Below are positions 17,153 to 24,428 of a stretch of 24,461 nt of DNA, piece by piece (position 1 is the stretch's first letter; every line of letters begins with the position of its first letter). Position numbers and translations under genes: made by a program. Source of the stretch: an uncultured Blautia sp. GTDB lineage: Bacteria; Bacillota_A; Clostridia; Lachnospirales; Lachnospiraceae. Under the pieces are notes generated by a model. It was given only the letters and a program-made list of their open reading frames with translations. It made no database searches and was not told where the DNA came from. Where the stretch lies: NCBI GenBank assembly GCA_905209435.1, contig CAJLTE010000044.1, positions 1-24,461 of the forward strand, written 5' to 3'.

Positions 17153-17173
17153 ATCAATTGACAGTGAATTGAT
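17153..17173 (+). promoter_or_regulatory. Inverted repeat before the MATE gene, possible operator
   Basis: ATCAATT (17153-17159) and AATTGAT (17167-17173) form perfect 7-bp arms around a 7-bp centre, 23 bp before the GTG start. A regulator site is a guess; nothing else in the 125-bp gap 17072-17196 is convincing. Confidence 0.3.
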
Positions 17174-17196
17174 GATGTAGAGGGTGGAAGATAAAA

Positions 17197-18546
17197 GTGA
17201 AACAAAATAAATACGAAATAGATATGTGTAACGGAACCATCATGGACAAGCTGATTTCATTTTCGCTTCCGTTGATGCTTTCCGGAATCCTGCAGCTGAT
17301 GTTCAATGCGGTAGATATCATTGTGGTAGGGCGGTTCAGTGGAAGCGTGGCACTTGCTGCGGTTGGCTCTACTACTGCATTGATCAATGTGTTTACCAAT
17401 CTGTTTATAGGGATCTCTCTTGGAGCGAATGTTCTTGCAGCACGTTTCTTTGCTGCCGGCAAAGACAAAGAGATGTCAGAAACAGTCCATACAGCGATTA
17501 CTCTTGCACTGGTCAGTGGCGTGATCATGGCATTTGTAGGACTGTTTTTTTCCAGAGGAGCGCTGGAACTGATGGATACACCTGAGGACGTGATCGGGCA
17601 GTCTGCACTGTATATGAAGATATATTTCATGGGAATGCCGTTCTTTATGTTGTATAATTATGGAGCTGCGATCCTGAGAGCTGTGGGAGATACCAAACGT
17701 CCGCTGATCTTTCTGATCATTTCGGGTGTTGTGAATGCAGGGCTGAATATGATCCTTGTGATCATATTTCATCTGGATGTGGCTGGTGTAGCAATTGCGA
17801 CTGTAATCTCACAGATGATCTCCTGCGTTCTTGTGCTGCGGTGCCTGTACAGGTCGCAGACCAGTTATCAGCTGCGTTTCTCGAAACTGAAGATTAATAC
17901 GACTTATCTGAAGCAGATTTTTCAGGTGGGAATTCCGGCGGGTATCCAGAGTACAGTTATTAATTTTTCGAATGCTTTGCTGCAGTCCTCGGTTAATTCT
18001 TTTGGCTCTATTGCGATGGCAGGATATACGGCAGCCAATAATATTTTTGGATTCCTATATATGTCTGTAAATTCTGTGACACAGGCGTGTATGAGCTTTA
18101 CCAGTCAGAATTATGGTGTGCGCAAGTATAAACGTATGGATAAAGTGCTGATCGACTGTATTATCATTTCCATGGTTACAGCGCTGACGCTTGGATGCAG
18201 CGCATATTTCTTTGGACCTGAGATTCTTAAGATTTATACGAAAGATTCGGAAGTGATCCAGTGTGGAATGGAGATCATGGCATATACCACGGTACCGTAT
18301 TTCTTATGCGGGATCATGGATCTGTTTCCGGGAGCACTGCGTGGAATGGGACATTCCGCTGTTCCAATGATCTTGTCTGTGATCGGTACGGTTGGAACCA
18401 GGATCGTATGGATTTTCGGAATTTTCCCGAATCACAGATCTCTGTCTGTGCTGTTTATTTCTTATCCTGCATCCTGGATATTGACCATTGTCATGCAGGT
18501 GATCTGTTTTTATTTCGTACGAAAAAAAGTACATAAAAGTGCATAA
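17197..18546 (+). CDS. MATE-family efflux transporter
   Basis: 449 residues with about 12 hydrophobic helices arranged as two similar halves, the MATE (multidrug and toxic compound extrusion) architecture. These export cationic drugs or metabolites in exchange for Na+ or H+. Family cues are the N-terminal GTIMDKLISFSLPLMLSGILQLMFNAVDIIVVGRFSG, the VGIPAGIQSTVINFSNALLQ segment starting the second half, and the ALRGMGHSAVPM segment near the end. The start is GTG at 17197 behind an AGAGGGTGGAAG purine stretch. The substrate cannot be predicted. A long-stem terminator follows 12 bp after the stop, so the gene ends its transcription unit, which may begin at miaB. Confidence 0.92.
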   Translation: MKQNKYEIDMCNGTIMDKLISFSLPLMLSGILQLMFNAVDIIVVGRFSGSVALAAVGSTTALINVFTNLFIGISLGANVLAARFFAAGKDKEMSETVHTAITLALVSGVIMAFVGLFFSRGALELMDTPEDVIGQSALYMKIYFMGMPFFMLYNYGAAILRAVGDTKRPLIFLIISGVVNAGLNMILVIIFHLDVAGVAIATVISQMISCVLVLRCLYRSQTSYQLRFSKLKINTTYLKQIFQVGIPAGIQSTVINFSNALLQSSVNSFGSIAMAGYTAANNIFGFLYMSVNSVTQACMSFTSQNYGVRKYKRMDKVLIDCIIISMVTALTLGCSAYFFGPEILKIYTKDSEVIQCGMEIMAYTTVPYFLCGIMDLFPGALRGMGHSAVPMILSVIGTVGTRIVWIFGIFPNHRSLSVLFISYPASWILTIVMQVICFYFVRKKVHKSA

Positions 18547-18558
18547 AGCATAGTTTCC

Positions 18559-18630
18559 AGAGCTTTTGCAGAAAATAATGTCGTCAAAATATAGTGAGAT
18601 GACTGATTTTTCTGCGGAAGCTCTTTTTTT
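18559..18630 (+). terminator. Long-stem Rho-independent terminator after the MATE gene
   Basis: 17-nt arms (18559-18575 with 18608-18624, two G-T pairs) enclose a loop that can itself form GTCGTC/GATGAC. Seven Ts end the element (18624-18630). Confidence 0.85.
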
Positions 18631-18752
18631 CTGCGGATCGTGACGCGGATCAGAGATTCGTAATCCATATTCGCTATCTGCTTATAATCGAACAGCAGAT
18701 TCGTGATTTGTAAGGGGATATAAAAGTTATTTTAAATTTCTTATATATGGTA
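18631..18752 (+). other. Gene-free stretch before the csoR promoter
   Basis: Part of the 340-bp gap 18547-18886. It holds small direct repeats only (GCGGATC at two places, AGATTCGT at two places) and no convincing ORF, promoter or structured RNA. Confidence 0.5.
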
Positions 18753-18781
18753 TTGACAAATACCCTATCAGGGTATATAGT
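18753..18781 (+). promoter_or_regulatory. sigma-A promoter for the csoR gene
   Basis: TTGACA (18753-18758), a 17-bp spacer, TATAGT (18776-18781). The spacer is almost filled by the first putative CsoR operator, a layout that favours repression by occlusion. Confidence 0.8.
18760..18776 (+). promoter_or_regulatory. Putative CsoR operator 1
   Basis: ATACCCT and AGGGTAT, perfect 7-bp arms around ATC, between -35 and -10. TACCC/GGGTA inverted repeats are the known type of site for CsoR repressors, which bind as tetramers and release on Cu(I). Confidence 0.72.
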
Positions 18782-18794
18782 GTTCATTGTAAAG

Positions 18795-18811
18795 ATACCC
18801 CATGAGGGTAT
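18795..18811 (+). promoter_or_regulatory. Putative CsoR operator 2
   Basis: ATACCC and GGGTAT around a 5-bp centre, with outer GTAA (18789-18792) and TTAC (18812-18815). It lies just downstream of the -10, centre to centre about 35 bp from operator 1. Confidence 0.7.
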
Positions 18812-18886
18812 TTACAAAAAGTAATTGAGTCCTGTCGGACAGAGGATCTAGGAGAGTATATATTTTGGATAAGGAGGTATTTGAGT

Positions 18887-19204
18887 ATGGCAGATACACA
18901 GGAGAAGAAAGCCTGTCCCTGTTGTGGGAAACATACAGACCGTTCTGAAGAGGAGCGCAGGAAACTGATCAACCGTCTCAAACGTGTGGAAGGGCAGATC
19001 CGCGGTATTATCGGTATGCTGGAGAATGATGCGTACTGTAATGATATCCTGATCCAGTCTGCGGCAGTGAATGCGGCAGTGAATGCATTTAATAAAGAAC
19101 TGCTTGCAAATCACATCCGTACCTGCGTAGCCCGTGATATCCGTGAGGGTAAGGATGAGACGATCGACGAGCTGGTTGCTACCTTACAGAGACTTATGAA
19201 ATAA
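18887..19204 (+). CDS. csoR: CsoR-family copper-sensing transcriptional repressor
   Basis: A small all-helical DNA-binding protein of the CsoR/RcnR/FrmR family. 105 residues from ATG 18887. The core RRKLINRLKRVEGQIRGIIGMLE helix is family-defining, and the Cu(I) site C51-H76-C80 (YCNDIL..., NHIRTC) has the Cys-His-Cys set typical of copper sensors rather than nickel or formaldehyde types. An additional N-terminal CPCC (C10, C12, C13) may bind metal as well. AAGGAGG at 18871-18877 is 9 bp from ATG 18887. A TTG at 18881 is only 3 bp away and is rejected. The two operator-like repeats in its promoter and copA downstream point to autoregulated copper control. Confidence 0.93.
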   Translation: MADTQEKKACPCCGKHTDRSEEERRKLINRLKRVEGQIRGIIGMLENDAYCNDILIQSAAVNAAVNAFNKELLANHIRTCVARDIREGKDETIDELVATLQRLMK

Positions 19205-19206
19205 GG

Positions 19207-19330
19207 TTGTAACTGTTCAGTACCTTCACAGTTACAAGTCAAAATCCATTGAAAATCGCCTGTGGCGATGGGATTTTGACATTTTCATGCCAAAACACCT
19301 CGCGGAATAGTGGACTGCTGAATAGTTACA
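19207..19330 (+). repeat. Palindromic terminal-inverted-repeat element between csoR and copA
   Basis: A 124-bp non-coding stretch full of nested inverted repeats. The outer arms are 19208-19220 and 19318-19330 (13 bp, one G-T). The left sub-hairpin is TTGTAACTGT/ACAGTTACAA (19207-19216, 19228-19237). The central hairpin is GTCAAAATCC/GGATTTTGAC (19238-19247, 19271-19280), capped by ATCGCC-TGT-GGCGAT (19255-19269). This looks like a small interspersed, non-autonomous repeat or a structured RNA. No second copy was seen in the window. Confidence 0.55.
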
Positions 19331-19365
19331 TAAAATTTCAGAAAAAGAAATACTTGTACACCGTT

Positions 19366-19394
19366 TTGCAATGATCTTGTGAAGTATATAGAAT
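19366..19394 (+). promoter_or_regulatory. Possible promoter for copA
   Basis: TTGCAA (19366-19371), a 17-bp spacer, TAGAAT (19389-19394), 38 bp before the copA start. No TACCC/GGGTA operator lies here, so copper control of copA would have to come by readthrough from the csoR promoter. Confidence 0.4.
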
Positions 19395-19431
19395 GCAAAT
19401 CTGAGTGTACTAATTTTGAGGAGGAATGAAA

Positions 19432-22065
19432 ATGGAACAATACAACGTAACCGGAATGAGCTGTGCAGCCTGCAGCAGCAGAGTTGAGAAAGCTGTATCC
19501 AAGGTTCCGGGTGTAACATCCTGTTCTGTCAGCCTGCTGACAAACTCTATGGGAGTAGAGGGAACAGCAGGTTCCGCTGAGATCATCAGGGCAGTGCAGG
19601 ATGCAGGATACGGAGCATCATTGAAAGGAGCTTCCGGAGAGCAGCTATCTGCTTCTGCAGCAGAAGAGGCACTGGAAGATCATGAAACGCCGGTTTTAAA
19701 GAGAAGGCTGATTGCATCAATAGGATTTCTGCTTGTACTGATGTACTTCTCCATGGGACATATGATGTGGGGATGGCCGCTCCCTGCATGGTTTGACGGC
19801 AATCATGTTGCAATGGGACTGGTACAGCTCCTGCTTGCGGGAATCGTAATGGTCATCAATCAGAAATTCTTTATCAGCGGATTTAAGAGTCTGTGGCACC
19901 GTGCTCCAAATATGGATACTCTGGTAGCACTTGGTTCTATGGCATCTTTTGTATGGAGTGTCTATGCACTCTTTGCCATGACCAGAGCGCAGGTAGATGG
20001 TGATTCTGCTGCAGTTATGAATTATATGATGGAATTCTACTTTGAATCTGCTGCCATGATATTGACACTGATCACAGTAGGAAAAATGCTGGAAGCCCGC
20101 TCAAAAGGCAAGACTACAGATGCATTAAAGGGCCTTATGAAGCTGGCTCCCAAGACAGCCGTTGTTGTACGTGACGGACAGGAAGCAACAGTACCGATCG
20201 AGCAGGTAAGAAAAGGTGATATCTTTGTAGTGCGCCCCGGAGAGAATATTCCGGTGGATGGTGTGATCCTTGAGGGAAACAGTGCAGTCAATGAGGCAGC
20301 ACTTACGGGAGAAAGCATTCCGGCAGACAAGAATCCGGGCGATCAGGTTTCAGCTGCTACAGTGAACCAGTCCGGTTTTATCAAATGTGAGGCGACCCGT
20401 GTCGGAGAAGATACGACACTTTCACAGATTATTAAGATGGTCAGTGATGCGGCAGCTACTAAAGCACCGATCGCGAAGATTGCAGACCGTGTTTCCGGAG
20501 TTTTTGTCCCTGCTGTTATCAGTATTGCGATTATTACAACGATTATCTGGCTGCTTGTCGGCAGACCGTTTGGTTATGCGCTGGCAAGAGGAATTTCTGT
20601 TCTTGTTATCAGCTGCCCGTGTGCACTGGGGCTTGCTACACCGGTTGCGATCATGGTTGGAAACGGAATGGGAGCAAAGAACGGAATCTTGTTTAAGACA
20701 GCAGTTTCTCTGGAAGAGGCAGGCAAGATTCAGATTGTGGCGTTAGACAAGACAGGAACTATCACAAAAGGTGAGCCACAGGTAACAGACCTTGTTCCTG
20801 CAAATGGAATTTCAGAGGAAATACTTCTTTCTTATGCATATGCCCTTGAGAAGAGAAGTGAGCATCCTCTGGCTAAGGCAATCATTGCTAAAGCAGAGGA
20901 GAGACAGATCACAGCTTTAGAGGTTTCTGATTTTCAGGCACTTCCGGGAAATGGACTCCGCGCAGTGCTGGACAATGAAGTCCTGACTGGCGGAAGTATG
21001 AAATATATCAGTAATCAGGTATCTATATCACCGGAACTGATTTTGCAGGCAGAGAAATTTGCAGGAGAAGGAAAGACACCGCTTCTTTTTACAAAGAACA
21101 ATAAGCTGATCGGTATGATCGCAGTGGCAGATGTTATGAAAGAGGACAGCCCGCAGGCAGTAAAGGAACTGCAGAATATGGGAATCCGTGTTGTTATGCT
21201 GACTGGTGACAATGAACGTACAGCGAAAGCAATCGGCGCTCAGGCAGGCGTTGACGAAGTAATTGCAGGTGTACTTCCGGACGGAAAGGAAAGTGTGATC
21301 CGTACTCTGAAAGAACAGGGAAAAGTTGCCATGGTAGGTGACGGTATTAATGATGCACCGGCACTGACAAGAGCAGATATCGGAATCGCTATTGGTGCGG
21401 GAACGGATGTTGCTATTGATGCTGCAGATGTAGTGCTGATGAAGAGTCAGCTCAGTGATGTTCCGGCCGCGATCCGACTCAGCCGTGCGACACTTAGAAA
21501 TATTCATGAGAATCTTTTCTGGGCGTTCTTTTATAATGTAATCGGTATTCCGCTTGCAGCAGGTGTGTGGATCCCAATCTTCGGATGGACATTGAATCCG
21601 ATGTTTGGCGCAGCCGCAATGAGTCTTTCCAGTTTCTGTGTAGTAACCAATGCGCTGAGACTGAACTTATTCAAAGTGCATGATGCATCTAAGGATAAAA
21701 AGATTAAACAGAATTCAGCACAACTTCGTGTAACCGACAGTACGGAAAGTACAGATGTGTCCGATATGAAGGGCAGCTGCGGTAACAGTGAAATTCATGA
21801 TCGAAGAGATCAGGAAAATAAAAAAGAAAACAAGGAGAATAAAGGTATGACAACAATTACAGTCAATGTAACAGGAATGATGTGCGGACATTGCGAAGCA
21901 CACGTAAACAAAGCAGTAAAAGAAGCGTTTGGTGTAGAAGATGTAGTTTCTTCTCATGACAAAGGAACAACTGTGATCAAAGCACCACAGAAACTGGATG
22001 AGGATAAGATCCGCGAAGTGATCAAAGAAGCTGGTTATGAAGTAACAGGAATTACACAGGAATAG
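19432..22065 (+). CDS. copA: Copper-exporting P1B-type ATPase with N- and C-terminal metal-binding domains
   Basis: This pumps Cu(I) out of the cytoplasm at the cost of ATP. 877 residues from ATG 19432. An N-terminal HMA domain (GMSCAAC, C11 and C14) is followed by transmembrane helices, the actuator loop T292-GES, the transmembrane metal site C395-P-C397, phosphorylation site D439-KTGT, SEHPLAKA in the nucleotide domain and G636-DGINDAP. After the last helices a hydrophilic Lys/Glu/Asn-rich linker (about 750-805) leads to a second HMA domain with MCGHC (C818, C821) at the C-terminus, an unusual place. GAGGAGG (19418-19424) gives 7-bp spacing to ATG 19432; the ATG at 19426 is too close. It lies downstream of csoR. 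Confidence 0.95.
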   Translation: MEQYNVTGMSCAACSSRVEKAVSKVPGVTSCSVSLLTNSMGVEGTAGSAEIIRAVQDAGYGASLKGASGEQLSASAAEEALEDHETPVLKRRLIASIGFLLVLMYFSMGHMMWGWPLPAWFDGNHVAMGLVQLLLAGIVMVINQKFFISGFKSLWHRAPNMDTLVALGSMASFVWSVYALFAMTRAQVDGDSAAVMNYMMEFYFESAAMILTLITVGKMLEARSKGKTTDALKGLMKLAPKTAVVVRDGQEATVPIEQVRKGDIFVVRPGENIPVDGVILEGNSAVNEAALTGESIPADKNPGDQVSAATVNQSGFIKCEATRVGEDTTLSQIIKMVSDAAATKAPIAKIADRVSGVFVPAVISIAIITTIIWLLVGRPFGYALARGISVLVISCPCALGLATPVAIMVGNGMGAKNGILFKTAVSLEEAGKIQIVALDKTGTITKGEPQVTDLVPANGISEEILLSYAYALEKRSEHPLAKAIIAKAEERQITALEVSDFQALPGNGLRAVLDNEVLTGGSMKYISNQVSISPELILQAEKFAGEGKTPLLFTKNNKLIGMIAVADVMKEDSPQAVKELQNMGIRVVMLTGDNERTAKAIGAQAGVDEVIAGVLPDGKESVIRTLKEQGKVAMVGDGINDAPALTRADIGIAIGAGTDVAIDAADVVLMKSQLSDVPAAIRLSRATLRNIHENLFWAFFYNVIGIPLAAGVWIPIFGWTLNPMFGAAAMSLSSFCVVTNALRLNLFKVHDASKDKKIKQNSAQLRVTDSTESTDVSDMKGSCGNSEIHDRRDQENKKENKENKGMTTITVNVTGMMCGHCEAHVNKAVKEAFGVEDVVSSHDKGTTVIKAPQKLDEDKIREVIKEAGYEVTGITQE
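21847..22065 (+). CDS. Possible internally initiated CopZ-like copper chaperone (in frame within copA)
   Basis: ATG 21847 lies in the copA frame (codon 806), exactly at the start of the C-terminal HMA domain. AAGGAG (21832-21837) sits 9 bp upstream. The product would be 72 residues, MTTITVNVTGMMCGHCEAHV and onward, the normal length and fold of a free CopZ with its C-x2-C Cu(I) site. The preceding linker is low-complexity and A-rich, as expected of a former intergenic ribosome binding region. Independent production is inferred; the domain may exist only as the tail of CopA. Confidence 0.5.
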   Translation: MTTITVNVTGMMCGHCEAHVNKAVKEAFGVEDVVSSHDKGTTVIKAPQKLDEDKIREVIKEAGYEVTGITQE

Positions 22066-22074
22066 TACTTTAAC

Positions 22075-22127
22075 AGTCCCTGCTCACTGCTTTAATTGCG
22101 AAATGTAATAGGCAGTGGGCGGGGACT
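22075..22127 (+). terminator. Strong hairpin after copA without a T-tract
   Basis: A 16-bp stem (22075-22090 with 22112-22127, two G-T pairs) and a 21-nt loop, 9 bp after the copA stop. No T-run follows, so it may act as an RNA 3'-end stabiliser or an inefficient terminator. Confidence 0.5.
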
Positions 22128-22217
22128 TGTACGTATCAGAAGTAAACTTTTCCTGACATATTGTGAACGGGTATTTGATGATGGAGCAGAAAAGCTTTTC
22201 TCAAAACACAATTTATA

Positions 22218-22245
22218 TTGAAAATCTAAAAAAGTATATTATAAT
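22218..22245 (+). promoter_or_regulatory. sigma-A promoter for the TPP riboswitch transcript
   Basis: TTGAAA (22218-22223), a 16-bp spacer and a perfect TATAAT (22240-22245), about 40 bp before the riboswitch. Confidence 0.78.
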
Positions 22246-22285
22246 ACCATCGGACTTATTGTAAAGTTCAGAAATTATAAATAAG

Positions 22286-22370
22286 ACCAGGGGAGCTTTA
22301 AATGAAAAGTTGAGAGTAAGGTAATTCCTTAGACCCTTTATACCTGTTGGATAATGCCAGTGTAGGAAGT
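22286..22370 (+). ncRNA. TPP riboswitch (THI element)
   Basis: The order of conserved pieces is that of the thiamine pyrophosphate aptamer. GGGGAGC (22290-22296) is followed by the P3 stem AGCTTT/AAAGTT, TGAGAG, a P3a stem TAAGG/CCTTA, ACCC, ACCTG, and the diagnostic GGATAATGCCAG followed by GTGTAGGAAG. Outer P1 pairing is poor and the 3' box reads TAGGAAG rather than TAGGGAAG, so it may be decaying. No expression-platform terminator is seen between it and the gene remnant downstream. It would sense TPP and shut off thiamine-related genes, but the only target here is broken. Confidence 0.85.
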
Positions 22371-22375
22371 GTTGA

Positions 22376-22828
22376 GAATATACCGGAGCATACAGCATTT
22401 GCCAATGGCAGGCCAGAGAGCAGGCTGCGCCATTATTTGCAGAGTTCGGACTGGAAGGAACCCAGTACCAGTATCCAAGCCAGCTTTCCGGCGGTATGCG
22501 CCAGAGAGCGGCACTGCTTCGCACGTATCTGTCTTCAGACGGCGTTGCACTTCTGGATGAACCGTTCAGTGCATTGGATACACTGACCAAGACCAGTATC
22601 CATAAATGGTATCTGGAAATTATGCAGCACATTGATCTTTCTACACTGTTTATCACTCATGACATTGATGAGGCGATCCTTTTATCAGACAGGATTTATA
22701 TCCTCAATGGTGCACCGGGCGAGATCCGCGATGAGATTGTTATTAAGGAGAAGAAGCCAAGGGCAGAGGATTTTGCATTGTCAGATGCATTTCTGGAATA
22801 TAAGAGACTGATCATCAGTAAGCTGTAA
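22376..22828 (+). pseudogene. 3' remnant of a thiamine/HMP-precursor ABC transporter ATPase (ThiZ-like)
   Basis: The frame open from 22376 encodes, from about 22412, AREQAAPLFAEFGLEG, then the ABC signature LSGGMRQR, Walker B VALLDEP with the D-loop SALD, and the H-loop FITHDIDEA, ending at TAA 22826-22828. This is the C-terminal half of a nitrate/taurine/HMP-type ABC ATPase. Walker A, the Q-loop and roughly the first 110 residues are missing, as are any permease and binding protein. An ATG inside LSGGM (22496) has no ribosome binding site. The remnant sits directly behind a TPP riboswitch, which supports origin from a ThiXYZ-like uptake system. A deletion joining leader and 3' half is the simplest reading. 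Confidence 0.82.
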
Positions 22829-22847
22829 TATAAATCATATAAAAATA

Positions 22848-22902
22848 AGAACAATCCTTTTCTATAGAACAGTATCTATGGAAGGGATTGTTCTTTTATT
22901 TT
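22848..22902 (+). terminator. Rho-independent terminator after the ABC remnant
   Basis: AGAACAATCC (22848-22857) pairs with GGATTGTTCT (22885-22894), with further imperfect pairing inside (CTATAG/CTATGG). A T-rich tail runs to 22902. Confidence 0.85.
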
Positions 22903-22960
22903 GGCTGGATTTTGTGAGATCAGAAATTGGAATAAGGGTCTGTTTTTGGATTAATATAAG

Positions 22961-23008
22961 GGAAAATTAATAACAGGAAACGGAAGAGGGGCCGTTTCCC
23001 GTTATTAG
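22961..23008 (-). terminator. Terminator of the 2-hydroxycarboxylate transporter gene
   Basis: 15-bp arms (22969-22983 with 22992-23006, one mismatch or wobble) followed on the minus strand by AATTTTCC. It lies 30 bp beyond the minus-strand stop. Confidence 0.75.
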
Positions 23009-23038
23009 GGGGATTTATACAATTATAAGTAAAATACT

Positions 23039-24379
23039 TTAAAACAGTACTTTGATCAGAATACTTGCGACTACCAGGATCAGCGCGCCGCAGATTCGTG
23101 TGGCAATCTGAGCAAATGGCAGAAGTTCCATTCTTTTGGCGGAAGAGAGAACTGCGATATCTCCGGTACCGCCCATGTTTGTTGTACAAAGACCTGCAGT
23201 GATAGCAGATTCGATCGGATAGAAGCCTACCAGATGACCACCGATACCTGCGCCGAGAGCAACACCGCCTACAACTACCAGAACCAGGATCATATAAGTG
23301 ATGGAGAAAGAACTGATCACAGCACCCAGATCGATCATGGAGATTCCGATTCCAACAAGGAGGGCATTGGTCCAGTTACCCATTACGAACTGGCTCCACT
23401 GCTGTGCTGCGTACTCGATCTTCTTTGGTACGATTCCAAGAGCTTTGGCAGCAGCAACCAGAATGATCATCCATGCATAAGTATGAACAGATGGAACTGC
23501 TTTATTGATGAAAGTGCCAAGCAGATAGAAGAACATAGCAGTGATCAGACCCATTCCCATAAGCTGAATGCTTTCTGAAGGTTTCTTTTCTTCAGACATA
23601 TCGTCGGTATCTTTTTTCATTAATTTGCCATTACCGCTTAAAGCAGGCTGAATTTCTCCAAGTTTGTGAAGCATACCTGCCATAATGATAGCAGTGACAT
23701 TTCCAAGAGTGGAAGCTGGGATCATACGGGAAATGATGCCGGACGCGTCTACGCCAAGTGCCTGAGCATACATACCGGACAGAGGCACAACACCGGCACC
23801 CATTCCGCCGCCCATCATAGGGATTGCCACATACATAATGGCGTCCACAAATCCATAGCCAAGAAGCATCCCTACAACACCGACTGCAAGGATCGCCATA
23901 GTCATGGCACAGAGTGCGACAGGAAGGAAACGGATCGCAGCTTTCAGAAGAAGGGTTCTGCTCATACCAAGGATACATCCGGTGATCAGAGCCGCAATAT
24001 AGAAGTTCAGGAAACCTGTGGTGTTCATAAAGTTATCAACGTTATCGATAACTGACTGTGGAATTACGCCTGTATAAACCAGGATGGCAGACGCAAAGAT
24101 ACATACGATAGCACCGCCGCCCAGATAGGTCTTAATGATCGGCAGGTGATTTCCAGCGTAATTAAATAATCCGCCGAAAACCATCATGACCATGAAAGCA
24201 CCAAGCATTCCCACAGGAAGCCATCCAAAGAGCATTGCTGCAAAAACTCCTGCAAAGATTACCAGATAGAGAGGCAGTCCAATGCCATAGATCTGGATCT
24301 GATTCAATTTCTGAAACCAGGAATCAGACTGTTTTTGAGTATCAAAGCTATTTAAATTTAAAGAAGCACTGTTATCCAT
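23039..24379 (-). CDS. 2-hydroxycarboxylate transporter (2HCT family, citrate/malate type)
   Basis: 446 residues, the length of CitS/CitP/MleP-type symporters that move citrate, malate or lactate with Na+ or H+ or by exchange. About 11 hydrophobic segments are present. The two reentrant-loop GGxG motifs are visible: MMGGGMGAGVVPLSGMYA in the first half and TTNMGGTGDIAVLSSAKRM in the second, the latter followed by a family-typical PFAQIATRICGALIL. The central charged loop (GKLMKKDTDDMSEEKKPSES) divides the halves. The start is ATG at 24379 on the minus strand with GTGAGGA as ribosome binding site. It is the only minus-strand gene, convergent with the copper/riboswitch side. No citrate lyase or malolactic genes are in view, so the substrate is open. 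Confidence 0.92.
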   Translation of the reverse strand: MDNSASLNLNSFDTQKQSDSWFQKLNQIQIYGIGLPLYLVIFAGVFAAMLFGWLPVGMLGAFMVMMVFGGLFNYAGNHLPIIKTYLGGGAIVCIFASAILVYTGVIPQSVIDNVDNFMNTTGFLNFYIAALITGCILGMSRTLLLKAAIRFLPVALCAMTMAILAVGVVGMLLGYGFVDAIMYVAIPMMGGGMGAGVVPLSGMYAQALGVDASGIISRMIPASTLGNVTAIIMAGMLHKLGEIQPALSGNGKLMKKDTDDMSEEKKPSESIQLMGMGLITAMFFYLLGTFINKAVPSVHTYAWMIILVAAAKALGIVPKKIEYAAQQWSQFVMGNWTNALLVGIGISMIDLGAVISSFSITYMILVLVVVGGVALGAGIGGHLVGFYPIESAITAGLCTTNMGGTGDIAVLSSAKRMELLPFAQIATRICGALILVVASILIKVLF

Positions 24380-24411
24380 AAGAATTCCTCACTTTCTGTT
24401 AATATTTGATA

Positions 24412-24428
24412 GGCGTTTGCAAAACGCC
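24412..24428 (-). promoter_or_regulatory. Inverted repeat in the transporter leader, possible operator
   Basis: GGCGTTT and AAACGCC, perfect 7-bp arms around a 3-bp centre, 33 bp upstream of the ATG. A weaker GCCG/CGGC repeat lies at 24433-24448. It could be a regulator site or an RNA hairpin in the leader; no clear promoter hexamers were found before the window ends. Confidence 0.4.

Noticed and set aside
17158..17163. TTGACA before the MATE gene as a promoter -35
   Set aside because: No -10 hexamer lies 16-18 bp downstream before the start codon; it is part of the ATCAATT inverted repeat.
18881..18886. TTG start for csoR
   Set aside because: It is only 3 bp from AAGGAGG; ATG 18887 has 9-bp spacing.
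22496..22828. The ABC ATPase fragment as a functional 110-residue gene
   Set aside because: Its ATG lies inside the LSGGM signature, has no ribosome binding site, and the product would lack Walker A.
24412..24428. CcpA catabolite-response element before the transporter
   Set aside because: Only half of the cre consensus fits; the perfect 7-3-7 symmetry is a different pattern.
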